A DNA stretch of 16,928 nucleotides from contig JBJEQH010000056.1 in assembly GCA_051881655.1 (NCBI GenBank), forward strand, positions 1-16,928, read 5' to 3'. Below, piece by piece: positions 6,651 to 12,821 of the stretch (its first letter is position 1; each line of letters starts with the position of its first letter). The stretch comes from Heritagella sp051881655. GTDB lineage: Bacteria; Bacillota; Clostridia; Oscillospirales; Acutalibacteraceae. Made by a program: the position numbers and the translations under genes. The notes beneath the pieces were generated by a model. It worked only from the letters and a program-made list of their open reading frames with translations. It had not been told where the DNA came from and ran no database searches.

Positions 6651-7781
6651 TTATGACTCGTATTCGTACACGGTGTACCGGCTGATGGTGGCGGTGATGG
6701 TCAGCTCCTGTTCATCCTCCGAGAGGGCCGGGGTCATTTCCACTTCCAGATAGGCGAGGATCCGGTCCCCTTCGCGGGCGGTGATCCGCATCTGCCCGTA
6801 GCTCAGGGAAGAAGCGGGATAGGGGCCCTCCACGCTGGGGTGCCAGCACAGTGTCTGCCCGGCGGGGAAGAGGAAAACAGCGCCCATAGGATCGCCGAAG
6901 GGCTCGCCATCCTGCCATTCGCCGTCCTGATACAGGGATACGCCCCCCGAAATCTCCCACTGGGTTTGGCCGATATCCTCCAGCGTAAACAGCACCCCGG
7001 GGGTTTCTCCGGCGGCATACCGCTTTTCGTCCTGCGTGTCCTCATCCACGGCGGTCAATGTCCAGGTGCCGTCCTCCGTAAAGTGCAGAGGGGCCTCTGC
7101 CGGGTCTCCCTCATGGGTGAGCGCGCCGGGATATTTCTCCTCCTGCTCTTTATACCAGTTGTCCGCCCAGTTTTTCCCCACCTCCTGGGGGGCTGCGCCG
7201 GCGGCGGGGAATGTAACGCTGGTTTCCACCCAGCTGTACCACGCCGTTTCCCCGCCGGGCTCTCCCTCGGGTACGGCGGCCGCCAGAATCAGCGCGGTCA
7301 GATGACCATCGGTGTACTGGGCAATATGGATCCAGCAGGGGGATCCGGAATTATTGAATTCGGGCTCCCAGCTGTCGTCATAATAGGGAATCCAGTAAAG
7401 TGTCTCCCCGGCGGGAACGGGGGCATCCGGGGTACAGGGGGCCAATTGGCCGCTTTCATCCCTCGCATATACCCAGCCGTTTTCATCCGTAGCGGTGTAT
7501 GTCACCGTTTCCCCGCCCTCCAGATGGAAGGGCAGGCCGGGCATAGAGCTTACCGCCATATTCCACCCGAAGTTCCAGGGCTGGGTGACCAGTGGGCTGT
7601 CCGGCCGGGCGGTCTCCTGGGGAGCGGCGTCGGGATCAGCGGTATCGATCACAGAACCCGATTCCGAAGAGAGTTCGGACTGGCCGTCCGGTTCCGACGG
7701 GGAATCCGGAGCGGCCGCTGCCTGACAGCCGGCCGCAAAGAGCAGGAGCAGGGAACACAGAAATGCCGTAATCTTTTTCAT
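6651..7781 (-). CDS. Putative lipoprotein of unknown function with two related domains
   Basis: A 376-residue protein I do not recognise. A signal peptide, MKKITAFLCSLLLLFAAGC, suggests lipidation at C19. An acidic Ser/Pro-rich linker (about 20-66) then leads to two similar modules. Module 1 contains PVPAGETLYWIP (121-132) and IHIAQYTDGHLTALILA (151-167). Module 2 contains FLFPAGQTLCWHP (303-315) and MRITAREGDRILAYLEV (331-347), pointing to an internal duplication with a predominantly beta fold. The start at 7781 is preferred to a further upstream ATG at 7829 because AAAGAGGG lies 7 bases before it and the signal peptide begins there. It is probably co-transcribed with the gene at 7845-8516, 63 bp upstream, and ends at the shared terminator. 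The likely location is the outer face of the membrane. Confidence 0.8.
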   Translation of the reverse strand: MKKITAFLCSLLLLFAAGCQAAAAPDSPSEPDGQSELSSESGSVIDTADPDAAPQETARPDSPLVTQPWNFGWNMAVSSMPGLPFHLEGGETVTYTATDENGWVYARDESGQLAPCTPDAPVPAGETLYWIPYYDDSWEPEFNNSGSPCWIHIAQYTDGHLTALILAAAVPEGEPGGETAWYSWVETSVTFPAAGAAPQEVGKNWADNWYKEQEEKYPGALTHEGDPAEAPLHFTEDGTWTLTAVDEDTQDEKRYAAGETPGVLFTLEDIGQTQWEISGGVSLYQDGEWQDGEPFGDPMGAVFLFPAGQTLCWHPSVEGPYPASSLSYGQMRITAREGDRILAYLEVEMTPALSEDEQELTITATISRYTVYEYES

Positions 7782-7844
7782 AACAAAGCCCTCTTTCTTC
7801 CTAATATAGATAGATGGAACGACAGACAACGGTTATGGCGGACC

Positions 7845-8516
7845 TTACGGGGAATCGGCCTGGTCGATATCCAGCGGAATGCCCACCGTCCAGTACAGAT
7901 GGGTGGAAAAGACAATCCACTCGGTACTCTTATAGTGGGTATCCCCCACGCCCTTTCCCCGGGCGCGGATCAGCAGGATTTTGATCAGCCGGGCGGCCTC
8001 CTCCCGGTTTCCGGCACAGGACGGCGGCAGCACAAGGCTGTGGGTTTCCAGTGCATACAGCAGCTCGTCGTCCTCCATTTCCAGCAGCGTATCCAGATCG
8101 GGCAGCGGGGGCACCTGGGAGAAATCCAGGTCCTCCAGGGGCAGCAGCCAGTCATAATCCGTGGGGATTCCCAAAAACCGGCACAGCTCCACGGAAAAAT
8201 CCACCAGCTCCGTATTCCCGTAACCGGTGGGGCCCCAGCCCTCGTGCCGGGCGTACGCCAGCACCTCTTTTGTGAAAGCGGCGGCCCTTTCCCGGCCATA
8301 CTCTTCAAAACATTCAAAACAGGGCGGGCAGACAAAACCGTGGCTCTCCAGCGCTGCCAGGCACTCTTCCTCCTCCATTTCCAGCAGCGTATCCAGATCG
8401 GGCACCGGGGATTGGGGGCGCGCACAGCGCCACAGAAGAAAAATACCGGCCCCCAGAACCAGCACCGCGAGAACCCCCGCCAGCGCCCGCTTTTTCCCCA
8501 TGGGGCTCTTTCTCAT
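7845..8516 (-). CDS. Membrane-anchored protein of unknown function with a 100-residue tandem repeat
   Basis: A 223-residue protein of no family I recognise. A basic start (MRKSPMGKKR) and one transmembrane helix (about 11-30) predict an N-terminal anchor with the rest outside. The exterior is two copies of one module. PDLDTLLEMEEEECLAALESHG begins at 39, and the same block recurs at 139 as PDLDTLLEMEDDELLYALETHS. Both copies end in a similar FS...G-I-P segment (107-118 and 203-214). The repeat period is exactly 100 residues (300 bp). The start has an AAAGGAGG ribosome site 7 bases upstream. It is first of a two-gene minus-strand unit with the lipoprotein gene. Copy 1 contains four Cys (63, 66, 69, 112) and copy 2 only C167. 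Confidence 0.75.
   Translation of the reverse strand: MRKSPMGKKRALAGVLAVLVLGAGIFLLWRCARPQSPVPDLDTLLEMEEEECLAALESHGFVCPPCFECFEEYGRERAAAFTKEVLAYARHEGWGPTGYGNTELVDFSVELCRFLGIPTDYDWLLPLEDLDFSQVPPLPDLDTLLEMEDDELLYALETHSLVLPPSCAGNREEAARLIKILLIRARGKGVGDTHYKSTEWIVFSTHLYWTVGIPLDIDQADSP
8071..8104. repeat. 34-bp direct repeat, copy 1
   Basis: Identical over 34 bp to 8371-8404, exactly 300 bp away. It encodes the conserved PDLDTLLEME core of the duplicated module in the gene at 7845-8516. Confidence 0.9.
8371..8404. repeat. 34-bp direct repeat, copy 2
   Basis: Second copy of the 34-bp block at 8071-8104, coding for the first module. Identity includes synonymous positions, although the surrounding modules have diverged. 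Confidence 0.9.
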
Positions 8517-8567
8517 GCGAAAACCTCCTTTCGCCGAAGCCGCTGAGAAATAGAATTACTTTTTATT

Positions 8568-8596
8568 ATTATAACAATTTCAAATCGAATCGTAAA
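8568..8596 (-). promoter_or_regulatory. Probable promoter of the two-gene envelope unit
   Basis: On the minus strand, TTTACG (8596-8591) and a perfect TATAAT (8573-8568) are spaced 17 bp apart in an AT-rich island, about 50 bp before the start codon at 8516. Confidence 0.55.
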
Positions 8597-8705
8597 TATA
8601 TTTTATGCACAAACGGCAATGGGAAAAAATGGAAGAATCCACAAACGGAAGAGGGGTTCGCTGTTTGCCACAAGGCGGCGGGGGCTTTTTTGTCGTGTTT
8701 GCAGA

Positions 8706-8735
8706 TTGCGGTGCGGGGGAGAGCTGTGTTATAGT
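8706..8735 (+). promoter_or_regulatory. Probable promoter of the URO-D family gene
   Basis: TTGCGG (8706-8711) and TATAGT (8730-8735) are separated by 18 bp. Just after the -10, CGGAAAA (8741-8747) and TTTTCCG (8754-8760) form an inverted repeat at the expected start site, a possible operator. The octamer ACAAACGG occurs three times in this intergenic region (8609-8616, 8641-8648, 8801-8808). Confidence 0.55.
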
Positions 8736-8809
8736 GTAGGCGGAAAAGAAAAATTTTCCGCAAAGATGGCGGCCCAAAATCGGGAAGCCATGGAAAGGGG
8801 ACAAACGGT

Positions 8810-9778
8810 ATGAATAAGATTGAACGGGTGCGGGCCGTACTGCGCGGGGAAACACCGGACCGGATACCGGCCGGCTTCTGGTTCCACTATCCTTCCACAC
8901 TGACGGCACAGGAGACGGCACAGGAGCACCTGAAGCTGTTCTTTGAGACGGACATGGACATCCTGAAAATCATGCAGGATTTTACGTACCCCATTACCGG
9001 CACGATCACCCGGGCCGCCGACTGGAGGAAGATCCGGTTTGACGGGACGGACTCTCCGGTTTTTGAAAAGGCCAGGGCCATTATCGGCACCATTCTGGAC
9101 AAAATGGGCGGGCAGGCACTGACGCTGCAGACCATGTTCGGCCCGTTCAAGGCGGCCGCTTTCGCCTTTGGCGATGATGTGCTTATGTATTGGGCCAAAG
9201 AGGCCCCCGATGACGTGGCCGAGGGGATCCATATTATTGCCGAGCAGATGGTACAGTGGCTTCAGGGGTATCTCGATCTGGGCGTGGACGGCCTGTACTA
9301 TACGGCGCAGTACGCCGAACCGGGCCGCTTTACCCAGGAGGAGTGGGAAAAGCTGGTCAAGCCCTTTGACGAGCGCGTCCTCTCCGTGTGCCCGGGCAAC
9401 GAGGGGAAGATCAACTTCCTGCATGTGTGCGGCGAGCCGGAATACGGGTTCCGGGTGGATTTGCGCCGCCTGGCCGGTCTGAAGGGCGATATTGTGAACT
9501 GGTCCGTGAAGGACAACGGGCTGACCCTGCCGGATGGCCGTGCCTTTTTCGGCGGCCGTCCGATCCTGGGCGGGATGAACAACAAGGGGCACCTGGTCAA
9601 CGGAACGGAAGAGGAGATCCGCAAGGAAGCGCAGGCCTGCATCCGCGCGGCCGGTACGGCCGGCTTTATGCTGGGGGCCGATTGCACCATTCAGCCGCCC
9701 GGCGGCCAGCCGGTGGATCTTCAGCGGATCCGCGCGGCGGTCTCGGCGGCCCACGATTTCCCCATCCGGAACGCGTAA
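8810..9778 (+). CDS. Uroporphyrinogen decarboxylase superfamily protein (MtaA/CmuA-like methyltransferase candidate)
   Basis: A 322-residue TIM-barrel protein of the URO-D superfamily, opening with MNKIERVRAVLRGETPDRIP, a standard family start. It is probably not a heme enzyme. It carries H205-X-C207 in FLHVCGEP and a distal Cys, C292, in GADCTIQP, the His-X-Cys...Cys zinc-ligand pattern of MtaA/MtbA/CmuA-type corrinoid methyltransferases. No corrinoid protein, substrate methyltransferase or heme gene lies beside it; it is a single-gene unit with its own promoter and terminator. Methyl transfer from a corrinoid or a related thiol-alkylation reaction is inferred from the motif only. A GAAAGGGGA ribosome site precedes the ATG. 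Confidence 0.87.
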   Translation: MNKIERVRAVLRGETPDRIPAGFWFHYPSTLTAQETAQEHLKLFFETDMDILKIMQDFTYPITGTITRAADWRKIRFDGTDSPVFEKARAIIGTILDKMGGQALTLQTMFGPFKAAAFAFGDDVLMYWAKEAPDDVAEGIHIIAEQMVQWLQGYLDLGVDGLYYTAQYAEPGRFTQEEWEKLVKPFDERVLSVCPGNEGKINFLHVCGEPEYGFRVDLRRLAGLKGDIVNWSVKDNGLTLPDGRAFFGGRPILGGMNNKGHLVNGTEEEIRKEAQACIRAAGTAGFMLGADCTIQPPGGQPVDLQRIRAAVSAAHDFPIRNA

Positions 9779-9786
9779 CGGAAAGA

Positions 9787-9813
9787 GGGCCGGTTTTTTC
9801 CCGGCCCTTTTTT
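9787..9813 (+). terminator. Intrinsic terminator after the URO-D family gene
   Basis: GGGCCGG (9787-9793) pairs with CCGGCCC (9801-9807), followed directly by six T bases. Confidence 0.9.
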
Positions 9814-9826
9814 GAGGAAAAGAAAT

Positions 9827-9839
9827 ATACAAATTGTAT
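9827..9839. promoter_or_regulatory. Perfect palindrome upstream of spoIVB, possible operator
   Basis: ATACAA-A-TTGTAT is a perfect 6+1+6 inverted repeat, too short for a terminator and with no T run, so an operator-like site is possible. A TATAAA box follows at 9846-9851 without a good -35. Confidence 0.35.
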
Positions 9840-9886
9840 TTTCTTTATAAATCATACAAAAACAGCTTCCCAAAATTACCAGAAAA

Positions 9887-9930
9887 GCGACCGTGTAGCC
9901 GGAAAGGGTACACCGGCCGCTTCTTTTTTG
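9887..9930 (+). terminator. Terminator-like hairpin in the spoIVB upstream region
   Basis: GCGACCGTGTA (9887-9897) pairs imperfectly with TACACCGGCCGC (9909-9920), followed by TTCTTTTTT (9921-9929). It is a second terminator-like element about 80 bases after the URO-D terminator and about 85 before spoIVB. It may be a backup terminator, an attenuator in the spoIVB leader, or the end of a small transcript starting near 9858. Confidence 0.5.
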
Positions 9931-10015
9931 CCCACGGGGAAAAAAGGAAAGCGAAAAAGGGAGAAAAAATGCGGCCCGGTGGGCAGAGTAACCGTGCGAG
10001 GGAGGCGCAGCGATC

Positions 10016-11239
10016 ATGAAAAAAGCAACCATTTTCTCCCGCATGGCAGCCGGAGCCGCGGCGTTGTTTGCGGCGGTGTGCGGTGTGGGAAGCGCATATG
10101 TATGGCAGCATACACCGGAAAATTTGCGGATTACCGATGAGAGCGGCATTTCCGTTCCGTTTGAGGGAATCAGCGCCCGGTACACCAGCGGGGAAGCGGA
10201 CTGGCCGGTTTCCTCGGAAAAAGGGCAGTCCGTCCAGGTGGAATACAGCCTGTGGGGCATTGTACCGGTGAAAACCGTTACGGCGGACTGCGTGGAGCAG
10301 CCCCTGGTGGAAGTGGGCGGCCAGCCCTTTGGAATGCGGATGCTGACCAGCGGGGTGACCGTGGTGGAGCTGTCCACCGTGATGAGCGGCGGAGAGCTGT
10401 GCGATCCGGGCCGGCAGGCGGGGCTGCAGGTGGGGGATTGCATCCAGGCGGTTGACGGGCAGAGTATCACCGGCAGTGAGGAATTTACCGGGTATTTGCA
10501 GAAAGGCGCCGGGAAACCCGTGACCTTGACGGTGGACCGCGGCGGGAGCACCCTGGAGAAAACCATCACCCCGGTGCGCAGTGACAGCGACGGAAAGTGG
10601 CGCTGCGGTATGTGGATCCGCGACAGCACCGCGGGCATCGGCACACTGACCTTTTGGGAGCCGGACAGCGGGGTATTCGCCGGGCTGGGCCACGGGGTGT
10701 GCGATCCCGACAGCGGGAAGCTGCTGCCCCTGTCCCAGGGCGATGTGCTTCGGGTGACGATCAGCGGGGTGCAGAAGGGAACCGCCGGGGCAGCCGGGGA
10801 GCTGCGCGGGTATTTTTCCGAGGATACGGCCTGCGGAGAGCTGCTGAAGAACAGTGAGACCGGCATGTACGGCCATCTGACCGGCAGCCTGGGGGCGGAT
10901 CCGGGGGAGAGCTGGCCGGTTGCCATGCGCCAGCAGGTGCATCCCGGACAGGCCACCATTCTGGTCACAATACAGGGGGACACCCCTCAGGAGTATGACA
11001 TCGAGATCACCGCGGTGGAGTACGACGAGAGCCGCAGAACCAAAAACCTGCGGATCCGGGTGACCGATGAGAAACTGCTGGAGAAAACCGGCGGAATCGT
11101 GCAGGGCTTCTCCGGAAGTCCGATTCTGCAGGATGGGTATCTGGCCGGGGCCGTTACCCATGTGCTGGTGGATAACCCCTGTGAGGGATACGGGATTTTC
11201 GCGGAAACCATGTGGGAAGAAAGCCGTGATTTGCAGTGA
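10016..11239 (+). CDS. spoIVB: SpoIVB serine peptidase (stage IV sporulation protein B)
   Basis: A 407-residue S55-family protease. In spore formers it is made in the forespore, crosses into the intermembrane space and cleaves SpoIVFA, releasing pro-sigma-K processing in the mother cell. An N-terminal signal/anchor (about 8-28) precedes a PDZ domain (about 105-185, with LCDPGRQAGLQVGDCIQAVDG). The peptidase domain follows: GMWIRDSTAGIGTLTF, H226 in GLGHGVCD, D351, and S366 in IVQGFSGSPI. D351 and S366 are 15 apart, the same distance as D363/S378 of Bacillus subtilis SpoIVB, so the H/D/S triad looks intact. The start follows GGGAGG by 10 bases. No convincing sporulation-sigma promoter was found. 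It lies directly before spo0A, a conserved order in spore formers. Confidence 0.95.
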   Translation: MKKATIFSRMAAGAAALFAAVCGVGSAYVWQHTPENLRITDESGISVPFEGISARYTSGEADWPVSSEKGQSVQVEYSLWGIVPVKTVTADCVEQPLVEVGGQPFGMRMLTSGVTVVELSTVMSGGELCDPGRQAGLQVGDCIQAVDGQSITGSEEFTGYLQKGAGKPVTLTVDRGGSTLEKTITPVRSDSDGKWRCGMWIRDSTAGIGTLTFWEPDSGVFAGLGHGVCDPDSGKLLPLSQGDVLRVTISGVQKGTAGAAGELRGYFSEDTACGELLKNSETGMYGHLTGSLGADPGESWPVAMRQQVHPGQATILVTIQGDTPQEYDIEITAVEYDESRRTKNLRIRVTDEKLLEKTGGIVQGFSGSPILQDGYLAGAVTHVLVDNPCEGYGIFAETMWEESRDLQ

Positions 11240-11245
11240 GAAGGA

Positions 11246-11275
11246 CAGGGCGGAAGGGTTCCGCCCTGCTTTTTC
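11246..11275 (+). terminator. Intrinsic terminator of spoIVB
   Basis: CAGGGCGGAA (11246-11255) pairs perfectly with TTCCGCCCTG (11259-11268) across a 3-base loop, then CTTTTT. spoIVB and spo0A are therefore separate units. Confidence 0.88.
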
Positions 11276-11487
11276 AAAAAATTTTTTCAAAAATTTTTTC
11301 GAAAAAAGTATGGCCCAAAAGGAAAAAATCATTCGGTTTTCCGGCAAAAAGGTGAAAAAAAGCAGACCGGAGGAACGAAAAAAGGCAAAGGTGAAGAGCG
11401 GGAAAAGCAAAAGTCTGTCGAGGGGAAGGGAACAGGGGAAAATATAGGCAACATGCGGCGAAACGGGAAAAAGAAAAGTTCCAGGTA
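11276..11487. other. A/T-tract and purine-rich spacer before spo0A; no gene supported
   Basis: Runs of five to six A and T alternate at 11276-11307 with near 10-12 bp spacing, likely bent DNA. From 11310 to 11480 the plus strand is strongly purine-rich. It contains a 45-codon Lys/Arg-rich reading frame (11310-11447) without a ribosome site, judged non-coding. TGTCGAG at 11416-11422 differs by one base from the Spo0A box TGTCGAA, which is weak evidence of autoregulation. Confidence 0.4.
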
Positions 11488-11516
11488 TTGATATTTTTAC
11501 CAATTTATGGTAAAAT
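11488..11516 (+). promoter_or_regulatory. spo0A promoter overlapped by an inverted-repeat operator
   Basis: TTGATA (11488-11493) and TAAAAT (11511-11516) are separated by exactly 17 bp, a good sigma-A promoter. TTTTACCA (11495-11502) and TGGTAAAA (11508-11515) form a perfect 8-bp inverted repeat with a 5-base centre. It fills the spacer and most of the -10, where a bound protein would block polymerase. No sigma-H type promoter is obvious. Confidence 0.75.
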
Positions 11517-11554
11517 CATGGCATCAAATTCAAGTTCTGGAGGGAATAAGCAAA

Positions 11555-12310
11555 ATGGAAAAAGTGAAGCATATCGTCATTTCCGGTGATGCTGAGAAGT
11601 GGGGAAAGGAATTGGGAGAGATCCTGCGGTCCTGGGGACATGATGTCCAGATGGGCCCGCGGGATGGTCTGTCATTGCTGGAAACACTGGAGCAGCTGCG
11701 CCCAGATGCGCTGGTCACCGAAATGTTCATGCCGCGTCTGGACGCGGTGGGTGTGCTCAACGCCCTGCAGCGGCAGGAGAATTATAAACTGCCGGTGAGC
11801 ATTGTGGTAACTTCCTATGTGACGCCCGCTTTGGAGAGGGAAATTCTCTCGTCGGGGGCTTCGTACGTAGCCCTGCAGCCCTTTAAGGGGCAGGACCTGG
11901 CCTCGCGGCTGAGTCATCTGCTGCTGGCCGACAGCGGCAAAGCCTATCTGCGTCCTTCTCTGGAGATCCGCATTACCGAGATCCTTCATCAGATCGGGGT
12001 GCCCGCCCATATCAAGGGGTACCACTATCTGCGGGACAGCATTATCATGGCGGTAGAGGATCCGGGAATTATCAACGCCGTGACCAAACAGCTGTATCCC
12101 GGTGTGGCGCGGAAATACAATACGACCAGTTCCCGGGTGGAGCGCGCCATTCGCCATGCGATTGAAGTGGCATGGGACCGCGGAGATGTGGAAGTGCTGA
12201 ATTCTTATTTCGGCTATACCATCCACAATACCCGGGGCAAGCCCACAAATTCCGAATTTATCGCCATGATCAGCGACAAATTGCAGTTGGAAAAGAAGAA
12301 CGCGGGCTGA
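11555..12310 (+). CDS. spo0A: Sporulation master regulator Spo0A with a degenerate receiver domain
   Basis: A 251-residue DNA-binding regulator. The effector domain (about 137-247) is highly conserved, including EIGVPAHIKGY-like HQIGVPAHIKGYHYLR, the recognition region SSRVERAIRHAIEVAW and GKPTNSEFIAMISDKL. The receiver (1-120) aligns without gaps to Bacillus subtilis Spo0A up to the linker, but key residues differ: D10 and D11 (metal site) are S10 and G11, phospho-acceptor D56 is E56, and K108 is Q108; T86 is kept. It therefore should not accept a phosphoryl group in the normal way. The start at 11555 is chosen because GGAGGG lies 10 bases upstream and MEKVKHIV matches the family start; an in-frame ATG at 11507 falls inside the promoter. 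The interdomain linker is shorter than in B. subtilis. Confidence 0.94.
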   Translation: MEKVKHIVISGDAEKWGKELGEILRSWGHDVQMGPRDGLSLLETLEQLRPDALVTEMFMPRLDAVGVLNALQRQENYKLPVSIVVTSYVTPALEREILSSGASYVALQPFKGQDLASRLSHLLLADSGKAYLRPSLEIRITEILHQIGVPAHIKGYHYLRDSIIMAVEDPGIINAVTKQLYPGVARKYNTTSSRVERAIRHAIEVAWDRGDVEVLNSYFGYTIHNTRGKPTNSEFIAMISDKLQLEKKNAG

Positions 12311-12519
12311 GTAAAAGAGGGGGCCGGAAAAGATCCCCCGCCTTATCCGGGTCCCTGTAACGGACAAACCGGATTTTCTGTGTCCATATCCATTCTGTGA
12401 AAAAGGATCCCGGCCGTTAGCTGGATGTCCGCAAATTGGCTAACGAAATAAATGAGCGATACTTGGTTTTTGACCGGGTATCGCTTGTTTTTTTGACTTT
12501 GATGAGCAAGGTGGGCTGA
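12311..12519 (+). terminator. spo0A 3' region ending in an intrinsic terminator (12454-12494)
   Basis: The terminator is AGCGATAC (12455-12462) pairing with GTATCGCT (12478-12485), followed by seven T bases (12488-12494). Upstream in the same 3' region are CGTTAGC/GCTAACG (12415-12421 with 12439-12445) and GGGGG/CCCCC around 12319-12343, so the message would carry about 180 nt of structured 3' sequence. No gene was seen between 12311 and 12519. Confidence 0.7.
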
Positions 12520-12684
12520 CCGCCCCTGCCAGATAATTTCCATGAGGTACGCAGGGCGCGGCAAAATAAGAAATTGACCTTAAAACAAGCGGCGAAAGCC
12601 TGGAATATGCCAGTCCCCAAATTCTGCGGAAAGGCAGGAAAATTTGAAAATGCGGCTTACACAAATCATGCCCCAAATTTGTAA
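12520..12684 (+). pseudogene. Remnant resembling the C-terminal helix-turn-helix of a recombinase-type protein
   Basis: An open frame with no start codon, preceded by a stop at 12517-12519, reads PLPDNFHEVRRARQNKK then LTLKQAAKAWNMPVPKFCGKA and ends at TAA 12682. The pattern 'E-V-R-R ... K-L-T-L-K-Q-A-A ... M-P ... F' resembles the small HTH found at the C-terminus of serine-recombinase/invertase proteins and in short stand-alone frames of gut Clostridia. This comes from memory of the motif, not a search. It has no ribosome site or promoter and is best read as a degraded fragment. Confidence 0.35.
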
Positions 12685-12747
12685 AGATGCACGTTTACAA
12701 AACACCATAAAGCTGCCGGTACCGCCGGAAATATTTGCCTTAATATC

Positions 12748-12777
12748 TTGAAAAACCCAAATTCCAGTGTATATTAT
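12748..12777 (+). promoter_or_regulatory. Probable promoter of the zinc-ribbon gene
   Basis: TTGAAA (12748-12753) is followed by TATATT (12770-12775, 16-bp spacer) or TATTAT (12772-12777, 18-bp spacer) in an AT-rich segment about 45-50 bp before the start codon. Confidence 0.5.
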
Positions 12778-12821
12778 TTAAATATATTTCAAAAACTCTA
12801 TCTTTGATCTTGGTGACGCCT

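Noticed and set aside
8071..8404. The 34-bp direct repeat as part of a CRISPR or mobile element
   Set aside because: There are only two copies, exactly 300 bp apart and in frame within one gene, so it reflects a duplicated protein module.
6840..8546. 568-codon open frame on the plus strand
   Set aside because: It lies opposite the two minus-strand envelope genes, which have a signal peptide, an anchor helix and good ribosome sites; the plus-strand product has none.
9834..9859. Sigma-G promoter for spoIVB (GTATT ... CATACAA)
   Set aside because: The CATACAA box is suggestive, but spacing to GTATT is only about 12 bp, too short for a sigma-G promoter.
11310..11447. 45-codon Lys/Arg-rich reading frame before spo0A
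   Set aside because: No ribosome site precedes the ATG and the composition is explained by the purine-rich strand.
12804..12821. TTG start for the zinc-ribbon gene
   Set aside because: No ribosome site precedes it, and the six extra residues lie before the natural start of the ribbon.
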